Below, piece after piece: positions 38,001-46,937 of a stretch of 64,000 bases of DNA. Origin of the DNA: Leptolyngbya sp. PCC 6406. Lineage in GTDB: Bacteria > Cyanobacteriota > Cyanobacteriia > Phormidesmidales > Phormidesmidaceae. Both the position numbers and the translations under genes were made by a program. Positions within the stretch are counted from its first letter, which is position 1; every line of letters begins with the position of its first letter. The notes below the pieces were generated by a model. It searched no databases. It saw nothing but the letters and a program-made list of their open reading frames with translations, and was not told the origin of the DNA. Where the stretch lies: contig NZ_KI913949.1 in assembly GCF_000332095.2 (NCBI RefSeq), positions 3,137,715-3,201,714 on the forward strand, written 5' to 3'.

Positions 38001-39721
38001 GGCGGTTTGGGGTCACCCCGGAATACCTGATGAATGCTAAGCAGATCGAGATCAAGGTGGCCCAGGGGGCCAAGCCGGGAGAGGGGGGCCAGTTGCCTGG
38101 GAAGAAGGTGAGCCCCTACATCGCCATGCTGCGGCGCTCGAAGCCGGGAGTGTCTTTGATTTCCCCCCCGCCCCACCACGACATCTACTCCATTGAGGAT
38201 CTGGCCCAGCTCATCTTTGACCTGCACCAGATCAATCCTGAGGCGGGGGTGTCGGTGAAGCTGGTGGCGGAAATTGGCATCGGCACCATCGCCGCTGGGG
38301 TGGCCAAGGCCAATGCGGATGTGATCCAAATCTCTGGCCACGATGGCGGCACTGGGGCTTCCCCCCTCAGTTCCATTAAGCACGCCGGATTGCCCTGGGA
38401 ATTGGGGCTGACGGAGGTGCATCGGGTGCTATTGCAAAATCAATTGCGCGATCGCGTTCTGCTGCGGGTAGATGGCGGCCTCAAGACGGGCTGGGATGTG
38501 GTCATGGGGGCGTTGATGGGGGCGGAGGAGTTTGGCTTTGGCTCCATCGCCATGATCGCCGAGGGCTGCATTATGGCGCGGGTCTGCCATACCAATACTT
38601 GTCCTGTGGGCGTAGCCACCCAGCGGGAGGATCTGCGGGCTCGGTTCATGGGTCTGCCGGAGCATGTGGTGAATTTCTTTGCCTTCATCGCTGAGGAGGT
38701 GCGCTCGATCCTGGCCCAGTTGGGCTACCGTTCCCTACCGGAATTGGTGGGTCGCACGGATCTGCTCCAGCCCCGTTCAGAGGTGACCCTGACCAAGACC
38801 GATGGCCTCAACCTGGCAACATTGCTGGATTTGCCGGATGTTTCTGGTGATCGCACTTGGCTCGACCATGGTGACATCCACAGCAACGGCCCGGTGCTGG
38901 ATGATCAGATCCTGGCGGATCCTGAGGTGAAAACTGCGATCGCAAACCAGGGCACAGTGCAGAAAACCTACAAGGTGGTGAATACAGACCGCACCCTCGG
39001 CGCACGGGTGGCGGGGGCGATCGCCCGCCAGTATGGCAACGGCGGTTTTGAAGGTCAGCTTGACTTCACCTTCGAGGGCAGTGCCGGTCAGAGCTTCGGA
39101 GCCTTTAACCTCCCCGGCATGACCCTGACCCTGATCGGGGAAGCCAATGACTATGTGGGCAAGGGCATCCATGGCGGTGAACTGATCGTCAAACCCGCCC
39201 CCGGCATTGCCTACAATCCCTCGGAGAATGTGATCATCGGCAACACCTGTCTCTATGGAGCCACTGGCGGCACCCTCTATGCCCTGGGCATCGCCGGGGA
39301 ACGGTTCGCGGTGCGCAATTCTAAGGGCCAAGCGGTGATCGAAGGGGCCGGGGACCACTGTTGCGAGTACATGACCGGGGGCACTGTGGTGGTGCTGGGT
39401 CGGGTGGGTCGCAATGTGGGGGCTGGGATGACGGGTGGGCTGGCCTACTTCCTGGATCAGGAGGGCACGTTCCCGACGCGGGTAAACCCGGAAATCGTCA
39501 AGGTGCAGCGGGTGATCACTCCGGCTGGGGAAGCTCAACTGAAGGGCATGATCGAGGCCCATGCTGCCCGCACGGGTAGCGCGAAGGCGGCTCACATCTT
39601 GGCCAACTGGGCCACGTACCTGCCCCAGTTCTGGCAGGTGGTGCCCCCGTCGGAGGCGGAGTCCCCGGAAGCCAGCCCCGATGCGATCGCTCAGGACAAG
39701 GTGCTGTCTCCGGTGCAGTAG
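35045..39721 (+). CDS. glsF: glutamate synthase (probably ferredoxin-dependent)
   Basis: 1558 residues. A 33-residue propeptide precedes the N-terminal nucleophile Cys34 in ERDACGVGF. Order: class II glutaminase domain (1-430), central domain, FMN-binding synthase domain with [16 protein letters not shown] and [14 protein letters not shown], 3Fe-4S site [12 protein letters not shown] (C-x5-C-x4-C), and a C-terminal beta-helix ([17 protein letters not shown]). It makes two glutamates from glutamine and 2-oxoglutarate. No small subunit gltD is nearby, which favours the ferredoxin enzyme over NADPH-type GltB, but the distinguishing loop was not verified. Confidence 0.9.
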   Translation: MGNTRVNWNQSANHQESSSTSWGPRWLVEERDACGVGFVADQRGRASHTLVQQALGALTCMEHRGGCCADKDSGDGAGIMTAMPWGLFQDWATAAGWTAELTPENTGVAMIFLPRLEAAAAIARQTFEQVAKEAGLTVLGWRPVPVQPQVLGLQAKQHQPHIEQFFVQSDHFSGDEMERELFRVRRLAHRGLIAWAGEAAIADPLKETYICSFSCRTIVYKGMVRSEVLGQFYQDLQNPAYVSPFTVYHRRFSTNTMPKWPLAHPMRLVGHNGEINTLVGNINWMRAREADLAHPVWGDLIEELMPIVNMDNSDSANLDGVMELLVRSGRSPLEALMIMVPEAYQNQPELEQHPEITDFYEYYSGLQEPWDGPALVVFSDGKQVGATLDRNGLRPARYAVTKDGLIIVSSEAGVVDVAVADIVEKGRLGPGQMIAVDFETHEILKNWDIKQRVAAQQPYGKWLGQYRHTLSPQMFQDDRTLDSATLLQQQTAFGYSAEDLEMIIQDMASLGKEPTFCMGDDIPLAVLSTKAHLLYDYFKQRFAQVTNPAIDPLRERLVMSLTTQLGARGNLLEEHPDYAKLLRLESPVLNESELEQVQQSGFPTATLSTLYALEGGPEGLKLAVEALCDRAVAAVEAGKTVLILSDRDAGQGTAALTTDTTYIPPLVAVGAVHHHLIRAGLRMKASLVVDTAQCWSTHHFACLVGYGASAICPYLALESVRHWWHDSRTQKLMETGKLSPVTLNGAQDNYRMAVENGLLKILSKMGISLITSYQGAQIFEAVGIGDDLLDLAFRGTTSRLGGLTIRDLAQETNTFHQRAFPELSGKRLENMGFVKAMPRGEYHMNNPAMTKVLHKALASNQYDHYQVYKAQLAGRTPTALRDLLEFESDRTPIPLEEVESVATIMTRFCTGGMSLGALSQEAHEVLAIAMNRIGGKSNSGEGGEDPRRFIALTEVDGEGRSSLYPNLKGLRTGDKASSAIKQVASGRFGVTPEYLMNAKQIEIKVAQGAKPGEGGQLPGKKVSPYIAMLRRSKPGVSLISPPPHHDIYSIEDLAQLIFDLHQINPEAGVSVKLVAEIGIGTIAAGVAKANADVIQISGHDGGTGASPLSSIKHAGLPWELGLTEVHRVLLQNQLRDRVLLRVDGGLKTGWDVVMGALMGAEEFGFGSIAMIAEGCIMARVCHTNTCPVGVATQREDLRARFMGLPEHVVNFFAFIAEEVRSILAQLGYRSLPELVGRTDLLQPRSEVTLTKTDGLNLATLLDLPDVSGDRTWLDHGDIHSNGPVLDDQILADPEVKTAIANQGTVQKTYKVVNTDRTLGARVAGAIARQYGNGGFEGQLDFTFEGSAGQSFGAFNLPGMTLTLIGEANDYVGKGIHGGELIVKPAPGIAYNPSENVIIGNTCLYGATGGTLYALGIAGERFAVRNSKGQAVIEGAGDHCCEYMTGGTVVVLGRVGRNVGAGMTGGLAYFLDQEGTFPTRVNPEIVKVQRVITPAGEAQLKGMIEAHAARTGSAKAAHILANWATYLPQFWQVVPPSEAESPEASPDAIAQDKVLSPVQ

Positions 39722-40079
39722 AACAGGAAATGGCCGCGATCGTGCTGCTGGGGAGGGGTGGTGCGATGATCAGGGAACGGCCCGAAGGGGCGATCGCGGT
39801 TCTTTTCAGTCCTCAAACAGCCCCCTCCCCACCCTCACCCATCAAAATATGATGTACACCATCTAGGTAAGCCAATCTGCCTAACCTCATGGCGAGTAAA
39901 CACAACGGGTAAATGCTCAGCATCTCGGACTTATCTGTCAAAAGTGACGGATAACACCCTCGACACCGAACTTATTCGTCACTTTTGATACTTAATACAT
40001 AGTTGGCAAGACTTACTTAACTAGGGGTAAAAAAGTACAACTTCAACCCCCTGGGCTCAAAAGGCTTATCCTTAAAACT
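39722..40079. other. intergenic region with inverted repeat
   Basis: Contains TCAAAAGTGACGGATAA (39938-39954) and its inverse, TTATTCGTCACTTTTGA (39972-39988), 16 of 17 positions matching, separated by 17 bp. It could be an operator or a transposon relic. No gene seen. Confidence 0.6.
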
Positions 40080-40973
40080 TTAGCGTAGGGCCTGAGTGCG
40101 ATTGTAATAAGCGGTTGAATCCAACCCATCCCCATTCCGTTGGTTCGGATCAATGCTAGATTCCAGGGCTTCAACCCGATTCTCTGGGTCAGGGTGAGTA
40201 CTCAGAAACTCTGGTGGTGAGCCGCCTTGGTCTGCTAGCTTCTGCATGAAGTCTGGCATCGCCGATTGGGCATAGCCAGCATCCCCGATCATGTCTAGGC
40301 CCCGTTGGTCTGCATCATACTCAGCCTCACGACTATTGGGACGCTCTCGGAGCAGTTCGACACCAATCTGAGCGATCGTACTCTCATCGAGTCCCGTAGC
40401 CGTCATAAGTCCTCGACGAACTGCATCCGCACGAATTTGTTCTAACAGATGCTTGCCATCAATGTGGCCGATTTCATGACCTATAACACTGGCGAGTTGA
40501 GCTTCATTGCCTGCAAATGCCATGAGGCCCGTTGTGACATACACATATCCCCCCATGGTGGCGAAGGCATTTACCTGGTCATCTTCTATGACTTGAAAGG
40601 TATAGATTAGCTCGTCAGCCCGATCGCTGTAGGGTAATAAACGTTCACCAATCCCTACAACATAATTCTGAATGTCAGGATTTTGGTAGAGCGTGAACTC
40701 ACCACTCCTCAACAAATCCTGATCCATTTTTTGACCCACTCGCATCTCCTGCTCCGGAGACAGGCGGTTGGGCTGAACCGCTTCGGTGGTCTGAGTGCCG
40801 CCTCGAATCCGACCTCGCAAACTGAATGCCTGGGATACCTGAGCTTGACCAAGCCAAAGGCTCATTGCGGTAACAATTGCTAGAAGAAAGTATCCCAGCC
40901 GCTTTCGCAATCCTGGAGACTGTCCAAGTATTTGACAACCGAGACTGAGTTGAGATTTAAGAGTTGGAGGCAT
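40080..40973 (-). CDS. M48-family metalloprotease, exported
   Basis: 297 residues. A signal segment at about 25-50 (LGYFLLAIVTAMSLWLGQAQVSQAF) is followed by the zinc site VIGHEIGHIDGKH (HExxH) and downstream EAEYDADQRGLDMI, which supplies the third ligand. The length and lack of extra membrane helices fit BepA/LoiP-like periplasmic proteases rather than HtpX. It may perform quality control of envelope proteins. It is followed on the same strand by nothing; coq4-like lies 120 bp upstream in the same direction. Confidence 0.85.
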   Translation of the reverse strand: MPPTLKSQLSLGCQILGQSPGLRKRLGYFLLAIVTAMSLWLGQAQVSQAFSLRGRIRGGTQTTEAVQPNRLSPEQEMRVGQKMDQDLLRSGEFTLYQNPDIQNYVVGIGERLLPYSDRADELIYTFQVIEDDQVNAFATMGGYVYVTTGLMAFAGNEAQLASVIGHEIGHIDGKHLLEQIRADAVRRGLMTATGLDESTIAQIGVELLRERPNSREAEYDADQRGLDMIGDAGYAQSAMPDFMQKLADQGGSPPEFLSTHPDPENRVEALESSIDPNQRNGDGLDSTAYYNRTQALR

Positions 40974-41094
40974 AATGATTGAGATGAGTTGGAGACATGA
41001 TGATTGAGATGATCTAGAAAAAAGGGGGAACTAGGCCAAAAATTAGGTTGGAAGTCTGCCCCTTTGAAGAGGGTTGGAAGAGGGTTGCTAGTTT

Positions 41095-41805
41095 TTACCA
41101 ATCCAGATTCAGATCTGGTAGACGATTTTTGAGGCTGTAGGGTTCATCAATGACTGGATCAGTAATGTTCAAGTCCTCGCGCCATTGACGAATTGTTTTG
41201 TCCCAACCATCTTCCCATCGCTGAGCAATGAGCGGCTTCATTTGGATTGCCATCCCCATGCCCCTCGCCACTTGCTGCGTTATATTTGGAAGTTTTTCCG
41301 GTTGTTGCTTCAGCGCCATACCGATGCTGGCAACCTGAAGCACTACAGCACTCGGATAACCAATTTGCACTGCTTGAATAGAGAGCACACCCAACTCTCC
41401 ACCTGTAGGCCCAAATCCCGTCAGTAGGTGGACGAGATCGTGGGTTTTGCGAAGGCGCATGGTCAACCAGTCTTCATCCCTTTCGATCTCGCGCTGGCGG
41501 AAGAAATTCGGGTCAAAGCCCAGTGCCTTCATCACCGTGGCATAAGTATGGCCGAGGGTGCCGCGAGACAATTGAGATAGGGCTTCAAGATCGATCGCTG
41601 GACCAAGATAACGACTTTCCATCAGCGCGCGGGCTTCAGGAATCGCCTTGACACGATCGACACAGACGTTCATCTGTTTGCTGCCTCGAAAGTTATCTTC
41701 AATGTCAAATACGCTGTCGGTATTCTCCCCCATTGATTTGAGCAAATCTGTAACAGAGTGTAGATTACGAATGGTACGGCTCAGCTCTTCAAATCGTTTC
41801 AGCAT
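41095..41805 (-). CDS. Coq4 family protein
   Basis: 236 residues. The Coq4 metal motif is present as KTHDLVHLLTGFGPTGGELG (about 120-139: HDxxHx10-11E). Coq4 in eukaryotes supports coenzyme Q ring modification; cyanobacteria make plastoquinone instead, so the substrate here is unknown. An amphipathic C-terminal helix region could associate with membranes. It lies 154 bp downstream of the BASS-type transporter and shares its direction, suggesting one unit with tetR. Confidence 0.8.
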   Translation of the reverse strand: MLKRFEELSRTIRNLHSVTDLLKSMGENTDSVFDIEDNFRGSKQMNVCVDRVKAIPEARALMESRYLGPAIDLEALSQLSRGTLGHTYATVMKALGFDPNFFRQREIERDEDWLTMRLRKTHDLVHLLTGFGPTGGELGVLSIQAVQIGYPSAVVLQVASIGMALKQQPEKLPNITQQVARGMGMAIQMKPLIAQRWEDGWDKTIRQWREDLNITDPVIDEPYSLKNRLPDLNLDW

Positions 41806-41959
41806 TGGTTTCTCCTAGATTGTAGATTTTGTAGTTGGTCAGAATGTTGAGGAAATATTGATTTGGTGTTAGCAATATGGACAAGTCGGGGGATCCCGGC
41901 ATTGCGGCAGCAGTAACCCTAGAAGAGAACTAATCAGCATCTGCTTGGTTTACCTCCTT

Positions 41960-42811
41960 TTAAGACTTTGGCTTGATGCGATTCATGGCGATCGCAAAGA
42001 CTAGGTTCATCGGAGTCAGCAACGCACTAAACGCAAGCATCGTCAACTCAGTATTTTGATTGACCACATTGTTCGTAGCAATTAACAAGCAAATTGCTAC
42101 ATTTCTCATGCTGGTACTGATTGCCAACACTTTACGATTTGCAAGTTCCGGCCCGCCCAGTTGCCAACCGACGAACCAAGCCATGCCAATAAACACCACG
42201 ATCGCAGCCACCCCATTCCATGCCAGTGCTTGAGTATCCAGAACTTTGAGACTAGATGTGAGAATCGTCAGTGTAATGAAGAGAACAATCGATAAAAAGG
42301 AAGATAGCTTTTGCAATTTCGTGACGATCGGCGCTAGCCAATGTTGAATGATCTGTCCTGCCAGAAACGGGGGAATAATCAAGAACAACAGACGACCGAT
42401 GAGTGAAACAATAAATCCATCTGTTGCGGCAATGTCAGGAAAAATCAGATAAATTAGCGTCGGTGTAATAACGATGGATAGTAGCGACAACAGAACAATC
42501 AACCCCACTGCGTAGGCGAGGTTGCCTTTGGCAATACGAGCAAAATGCAGGCCCAGCAGTCCTCCAGGGGCAAGTGCAACCATCAGAAAGCCCACAGAAA
42601 TTTCGGGCGGCAGCCTGAATAACCAAACTAAAATCAGGCTCAATATCGGCAGCAGAATGAAATTTGCGAACAGCGATCGCCCCATCAAGCTTGATTTCAT
42701 GATCGTCAGAATTTCCTGCTTCGGTTTCTCTAGTGCTACGGACAAGAGAAATGCAAAAAGAAACAAGAAAGTAACTATTTGGATGGAACTAGGCAATGGA
42801 TTCTCAATCAT
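41960..42811 (-). CDS. bile acid:sodium symporter (BASS/SBF) family transporter
   Basis: 283 residues, about nine to ten transmembrane helices. VALAPGGLLGLHFARIAKGN and STSMRNVAICLLIATN (unwound-helix crossover motifs) match the family. Members carry organic anions with Na+, including 2-keto acids, glycolate and pantoate. Its ATG overlaps the tetR stop by eight bases, with GGAGGAAGCG as Shine-Dalgarno, so it is translationally coupled to the regulator. Codon use is AT-richer than core genes here. Confidence 0.83.
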   Translation of the reverse strand: MIENPLPSSIQIVTFLFLFAFLLSVALEKPKQEILTIMKSSLMGRSLFANFILLPILSLILVWLFRLPPEISVGFLMVALAPGGLLGLHFARIAKGNLAYAVGLIVLLSLLSIVITPTLIYLIFPDIAATDGFIVSLIGRLLFLIIPPFLAGQIIQHWLAPIVTKLQKLSSFLSIVLFITLTILTSSLKVLDTQALAWNGVAAIVVFIGMAWFVGWQLGGPELANRKVLAISTSMRNVAICLLIATNNVVNQNTELTMLAFSALLTPMNLVFAIAMNRIKPKS

Positions 42812-43463
42812 CGCTTCCTCCGATACCGCGCTCTAAGATACGAACGAAGTCGTCTATGATTTTGCTAATAGCGTCCCTGTCTACATTAGGGCTATCCTTG
42901 ATCAATTGATTTGTGTCTATTCCGAGAACAATCGGAATAAAGCGTCTTATTTCAGTGCCCAAGGTGACAATCATGATTGCCGCAATATCAGGATTGATCT
43001 GATCTGAAAGTTGCCCTTGGTTAATGCCCTCTTGCACGCACCGTCGCATAAATTCGATTAAGCCAGCCTTTGTTCGCCTAAAGACTTCCTCCCGAAACGG
43101 CACGTCGCCAAAATGAGGTCCCCGAAACAGAATCTGAGTAAAAGCTGGATTCGCCAATTGGAACTCTAAATTTGCTTGAAATAAGGCTCGCAAATACACG
43201 AAAAACCCAGCTTGAATACTCGGAAGATTGGACGTGGCAATGAAGGCGCGCCTTACCTCCAGCGCCAAATCAACCAGGTAGAGATACAGGTCTTGTTTAT
43301 CTTCAAAGTATTGGTAAAAACTACCTTTGGCGATTTTTGCTTGGCTAACAATACTTGAAATCGACGCCGCTTCATAGCTATGGCTAGCGAACTCTGCGAT
43401 CGCTGCATCAATAATGATCTGCCGCCTCACATCAGACAGATTAAAAAAGGTTTGGGATGGCAT
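42804..43463 (-). CDS. TetR/AcrR family transcriptional regulator
   Basis: 219 residues from MPSQTFFNLSDVRRQIIIDA. The DNA-binding helix-turn-helix is AISSIVSQAKIAKGSFYQYFEDKQDLYLYLVD (written here in family form; sequence begins ASISSIVSQAKIAKG), about 30-60. The C-terminal ligand pocket is divergent, as usual. It heads tetR-BASS-coq4. Two dyads of the right size lie 20-50 bp upstream of its start, so autoregulation and control of the transporter by a small hydrophobic ligand is likely. Confidence 0.87.
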   Translation of the reverse strand: MPSQTFFNLSDVRRQIIIDAAIAEFASHSYEAASISSIVSQAKIAKGSFYQYFEDKQDLYLYLVDLALEVRRAFIATSNLPSIQAGFFVYLRALFQANLEFQLANPAFTQILFRGPHFGDVPFREEVFRRTKAGLIEFMRRCVQEGINQGQLSDQINPDIAAIMIVTLGTEIRRFIPIVLGIDTNQLIKDSPNVDRDAISKIIDDFVRILERGIGGSDD

Positions 43464-43482
43464 AATTTCCACCACAAGAATA

Positions 43483-43512
43483 TGACCGACCGGTCACATG
43501 ACTATCCAGTCA
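43483..43512. promoter_or_regulatory. paired operator-like dyads upstream of tetR
   Basis: TGACCG-AC-CGGTCA (43483-43496) is a perfect 6-bp inverted repeat with a 2-bp centre. TGACT-ATCC-AGTCA (43499-43512) is a second dyad 16 bp on. The direct repetition TGAC...GTCACA at 16-bp spacing suggests cooperative binding by the TetR-family product, 20 bp upstream of its start. Confidence 0.7.
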
Positions 43513-43702
43513 CATCCTATGGCAAGCACTTGAATTTGTCAAACTCTCGCGTAAAAACCTCAGCCGGTCATGGGTGAAAGGGCGATCGCACCATACTCGG
43601 CATAACCAATCGGTGCAGCGTACGGACGGGCAATCGGTGATTGCGAAAACACTCAGGAGACGATCGGTGAGGGGGTATTGGGGGGCGATCGGTGTAGGGG
43701 CA

Positions 43703-43788
43703 AGCTAACACGTCATGGCAGCGGACAGACGAAAGCCGCTTGTGCTGAGTTCGGGGTTATCTGCTGCCGCTGCATTGTGCCGTTAGCT
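43703..43788. other. attC-like recombination site
   Basis: 86-bp imperfect palindrome. Ends are AGCTAAC and GTTAGCT; inner arms CATGGCAGCGGAC and GCCGCTGCATTG pair with offsets, as the L boxes of integron attC sites do. It lies 53 bp beyond the stop of a decayed gene, the position of attC in a cassette. The end cores deviate at one position from GTTRRRY. No integron integrase was seen. Confidence 0.45.
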
Positions 43789-43840
43789 GAATCTATCCTA
43801 TCTGTGAGGCATTCTAAAAGCTCACCTGTTAGCCCTAAGG

Positions 43841-44255
43841 TCAACGTGCATCAACTTCGTTAACAAGCTGTAAAACCCTACTGCGTAGAGATTCTGCCAC
43901 CCAAAATCCAGCCTCATTAATCAACGCATTCAGTAAAGGCTTTACTTCAGCAATCAAGCCTTGGCTTCTCGCTTCGACCAGGACTCCTAAAGTTCCTGTG
44001 TATCGGAGATTCAGACTGTTTGCTATTAGCCGACCTCAGCACTCCTCAATCAGCACTTGATCGGCTTGGCTCTCAACTGCTAGTGCGAGCGATCGCTTCT
44101 GCTGCTCCGATATCAAGTTCACTGCTCAGGGCTTCGATTAGGGTGCGATTGTCAACAACACGAGTTTGAATCCACTCAAAGGTTTGTACTTCGGTCGCAC
44201 CTGCAACAGCAAATAATGATTTTCGCTCTCTGCGTTTGATTTCGGTGTTAACCAA
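43841..44255 (-). pseudogene. decayed DUF3368 (PIN-like) toxin gene
   Basis: Minus-strand reading gives VDNRTLIEALSSELDIGAAE, then a one-base shift near AIA, then VESQADQVLIEEC, an in-frame TGA where the sister copy has CGA (Arg), then GRLIANSLNLRYTGTLGVLV, EARSQGLIAEVKPLL and a TGA stop at 43841. The N-terminal third of the family is missing. DUF3368 proteins are PIN-domain toxins; this copy cannot be functional. Confidence 0.75.
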
Positions 44256-44392
44256 GATCCAAATATTCAGACGTGCTCCCCTGAACCAATGTATGCTCCA
44301 TTAAACCTGATTGCTCTGGGTAGAGAAACTAGCTGGATAAGATGGCTTGACTTTGATAAGGTATACTGATACGACGCATGGAGCCTGATTGT

Positions 44393-44605
44393 ATGGAAGA
44401 TACCATCACAATTACCCTGACCCCAGAACTCAAGGCAACTCTTGATACTCTCACCCATGCTGAAGGCATTTCCCCGGAGAACCTGGTTCAAGCTGCTATT
44501 CAAGACTATTTGTTCATCCGTCAATTTCGAGTATTACGCGCTCAACTGATACAGAAAGCGCAGACTCCCTACACAGATGACGATATTTTTGAAATGGTGT
44601 CATGA
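44393..44605 (+). CDS. antitoxin, ribbon-helix-helix type
   Basis: 70 residues from MEDTITITLTPELKATLDTL. The short beta strand ITITLTPELK followed by two helices (ATLDTLTHAEG, PENLVQAAIQDYLFIR) is the RHH DNA-binding fold; the C-terminal tail would wrap the toxin. The ATG two lines of codons upstream (44378) is less likely. Its TGA stop overlaps the toxin ATG in ATGA. It should neutralise the PIN toxin and repress the operon. Confidence 0.8.
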   Translation: MEDTITITLTPELKATLDTLTHAEGISPENLVQAAIQDYLFIRQFRVLRAQLIQKAQTPYTDDDIFEMVS

Positions 44606-45012
44606 ATTTAGTGCTAGACACCAACGTTCTGATTGCTGCCTTTATTGCCAAAGGATTTTGTCATACCCTTGTCGAACAATGCTTACGGGTGCATTCTGTC
44701 ATAGTTTCGGAATTTATTCTTAATGAACTGAGAGAAAAGTTAACAGGAAAATTCAAATACTCTGATGAAAATGCGATCGCAGTTGAAGTGCTGTTGCGCT
44801 CTAGGATGAGGGTAGTTGACCCAACACCCCTGGAAAGCAATGTGTGTCGCGATCCTGACGATGACACTGTTCTGGCGACAGCGCTTACGGGCAAAGCAGT
44901 TTGCATCGTTACTGGTGATAAAGATCTGCTGACCCTGAAAAAGTTTGGTGATATTGATATTCTCGCTCCTTCGGAGTTTGAGGCTTATGAAGAGCAGTTT
45001 GGCACTGACTAG
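44602..45012 (+). CDS. PIN-domain toxin (COG1569-like)
   Basis: 136 residues, a putative endoribonuclease. Acidic residues of the PIN site: LVLDTNVLIAAF (Asp6), ELREKL (Glu near 46), CRDPDDDTVLATAL (Asp near 93-96) and VTGDKDLLTLKKF (Asp near 111-113). The ending DILAPSEFEAYE is typical of this PIN subgroup. Translation is coupled to the antitoxin by a 4-bp ATGA overlap. The pair sits between two DUF3368 remnants. Confidence 0.85.
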   Translation: MNLVLDTNVLIAAFIAKGFCHTLVEQCLRVHSVIVSEFILNELREKLTGKFKYSDENAIAVEVLLRSRMRVVDPTPLESNVCRDPDDDTVLATALTGKAVCIVTGDKDLLTLKKFGDIDILAPSEFEAYEEQFGTD

Positions 45013-45118
45013 GAGTAAAACTGATTCTGGCTAGGCATGGAGATAGTCGGCAAAGATCGCACCGGGCTAACATAGTCCCTGAGGCCGACGGGGTCAATAG
45101 GTAAGATTAAAAGCCTTG

Positions 45119-45365
45119 CTATGATGAATTACAGCTATATAAAGATTCTGTCACCCAAAATCCAGCCTCATTAATCAACGCATCTCAGTAAAGACTTCAC
45201 TTCAGCAATCAAGCCTTGGCTTTTCGCTTCGACCAAGACTTCTAAAGTTCCTGTGTGTCGTAGATTCAGACTGTTTGCCATTAGCCGACCTCGGCACTCA
45301 TCAATCAGCACTTGATCGGATTGGACCTCGACTGCTAGTGGGTCATTCGGAATGAATATAGCCAT
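45119..45365 (-). pseudogene. second DUF3368 (PIN-like) remnant
   Basis: Reads VQSDQVLIDECRGRLMANSL, NLRHTGTLEVLVEAKSQGLI, AEVKSLL, then a one-base insertion; the restored frame continues EAGFWVTESLYS to TAG at 45119. About 200 bp is highly similar to 43860-44075 in direct orientation. The N-terminal part is lost after MAIFIPNDP, where unrelated sequence begins. Confidence 0.72.
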
Positions 45366-45714
45366 TCCTGAACGCTCCTGAAGCTTGTGGTAGCAGGGGC
45401 TTGAGTCAGCAAGTTAATGGCCACATTCAAAGCAAACGATCTACTAGTAGTCGTAGGGCGGGCATTGCCCACCGCTCAAACTCGCTCCCCCACCTCCAAC
45501 CACCTCCCCGAACACTCAACATTCTCACATCCCCAAAAGGCATATTGGCTTTGATGGTAGCCCTGGCATAGCGTATGATAGGCCCTTGGTAGAGCCCTCA
45601 TAGTGGCAAGGCAGGGCTCTGGACTAGGGGGCTGGGACGGATAGGGCGTAGGCATCGACAATCGACGAATCGTTTTGAATAGTGGCCGATTGCAGGGTGA
45701 CCGACGGTTGGAGA
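45366..45714. other. intergenic, short repeats
   Basis: Contains GTAGGGCGGGCATTGCCCACC (split hairpin GGGCGGGC/GCCCACC), a common cyanobacterial interspersed motif. No gene is supported. Confidence 0.45.
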
Positions 45715-45963
45715 TTATTCTTCCTCACAGGATTGGGAAGAGGCTGGGGAGACAGCCTCTAGATATTGAGCCTCTACCAGGAAGGCTCCTCGGTCAAATT
45801 TGATGCTCCAATAGCCGCTGGGGCGCTGGTCTAGGACAATACCTACTGCTCCGACTTGGATGAGATCGGGGGGGCGTAGCATGGGCATGGGTTCGGCGGT
45901 TTTGAAGTAGGGGGGAGATGCCTTCAACCGCACGCGATCGCCCATGGCAAAAGAAGTCGTCAT
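45715..45963 (-). CDS. sipA: SipA-type regulator (DUF3148)
   Basis: 82 residues, starting MTTSFAMGDRVRLKASPPYF. KTAEPMPMLRPPDLIQVGAVGIVLDQRPSGYWSIKFDRGAFLVE is the family signature (an SH3-like barrel). SipA binds the histidine kinase NblS (Hik33), which controls high-light and nutrient-stress genes. The preceding TTG/CTG codons are ignored in favour of this ATG. No NblS gene nearby. Confidence 0.85.
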   Translation of the reverse strand: MTTSFAMGDRVRLKASPPYFKTAEPMPMLRPPDLIQVGAVGIVLDQRPSGYWSIKFDRGAFLVEAQYLEAVSPASSQSCEEE

Positions 45964-46048
45964 CAGCAATACTCTATCTACAACCTAATCTACACAATAT
46001 GTTCTGTTGGTTCTGTTCCCCATATCCTAACCGGGGGGATTTTTCCCG

Positions 46049-46924
46049 TTAGCCAAAGACCACGGTACGGTTACCGTAGACTAGGACGCGGTTTTGGAGG
46101 TGGAGGCGCACTGCTCGGGCCAGCACCATGCGCTCCAGATCCTTGCCTTTGCGAATCAGGTCTGGAACGCCGTCTCGGTGGCTGATGCGGACCACATCCT
46201 GCTCGATAATTGGCCCTGCGTCCAGGTTTTCGGTGACGTAATGGGCCGTGGCTCCGATGATTTTCACCCCCCGTTCGTGGGCGCGGTGGTAGGGCTGGGC
46301 TCCGACAAAGGCGGGTAGAAAGGAATGGTGAATGTTGATGATTTGGGGAAACTGGCGCACAAAATCGAGGCTGAGAATTTGCATGTACTTGGCTAGAACG
46401 ACCAGATCAATGCGGTACTGCCGTAGCAGATCTAATTGCTGAACCTCTTGCGCTGCCTTGGTTTCAGGGGTGATGGGTAGGTGGTGATAGTCAATGGAGA
46501 ATTGATCTGCGATGGCCCCTTTGGGCCGGTCTCTGACCACCCTACTTAAATCCCCATGGTTGCTGATGATCAGGGGAATCTCGGCGGTGAACTCCCGTGC
46601 CCGGTGTCGCCAGAGTAGGTCTAACAGGCAGTGGTCCTGACGGCTGACCCAAATGGCAATGCGGGGCACCGTATCGGAAAAGTGGAGTTGCCAGGTGGCT
46701 CCCAGGGATTGCGCGATCGCGCCCAAAGCGGGACCAATCCGATCCCGAGGTAAATTAAACCCCGCCAGTTCCCATTCCAGCCGCGAGAGAAAGAGCCCCG
46801 ATTCCCCATCCCGATGCTGGTCTGCATGGACAATATTGCCGCCATTGGCGTAGACGAAATTAGCCAGCTTGGCGACAAGTCCCTTTTGGTCAGGGCAGGA
46901 GATTAGGAGGGTGGCGGTGGGCAT
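46049..46924 (-). CDS. purU: formyltetrahydrofolate deformylase
   Basis: 291 residues. An N-terminal ACT domain (MPTATLLISCPDQKGLVAKL) precedes a formyltransferase-fold hydrolase domain with INIHHSFLPAF (catalytic Asn-His), GATAHYVTENLDAGPIIEQD and VLARAVRLHL. It releases formate from 10-formyl-THF, balancing one-carbon pools. An ATG at 46945 overlapping the upstream stop is an alternative start. It is the second gene after the MuiA-like gene on the minus strand. Confidence 0.93.
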   Translation of the reverse strand: MPTATLLISCPDQKGLVAKLANFVYANGGNIVHADQHRDGESGLFLSRLEWELAGFNLPRDRIGPALGAIAQSLGATWQLHFSDTVPRIAIWVSRQDHCLLDLLWRHRAREFTAEIPLIISNHGDLSRVVRDRPKGAIADQFSIDYHHLPITPETKAAQEVQQLDLLRQYRIDLVVLAKYMQILSLDFVRQFPQIINIHHSFLPAFVGAQPYHRAHERGVKIIGATAHYVTENLDAGPIIEQDVVRISHRDGVPDLIRKGKDLERMVLARAVRLHLQNRVLVYGNRTVVFG

Positions 46925-46937
46925 GGGGGTGTGTCGT

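Noticed and set aside
35045-39721. Assignment as NADPH-type gltB
   Set aside because: No gltD partner in the window; ferredoxin-type is favoured, though the diagnostic loop was not verified.
43678-43863. 61-codon plus-strand frame over the attC-like palindrome
   Set aside because: Coincidental open frame across palindromic noncoding DNA.
45476-45661. 61-codon minus-strand frame MSMPTPYPSQPPSPEP
   Set aside because: Pro/Ser-rich translation of repeat-derived sequence without ribosome binding site.
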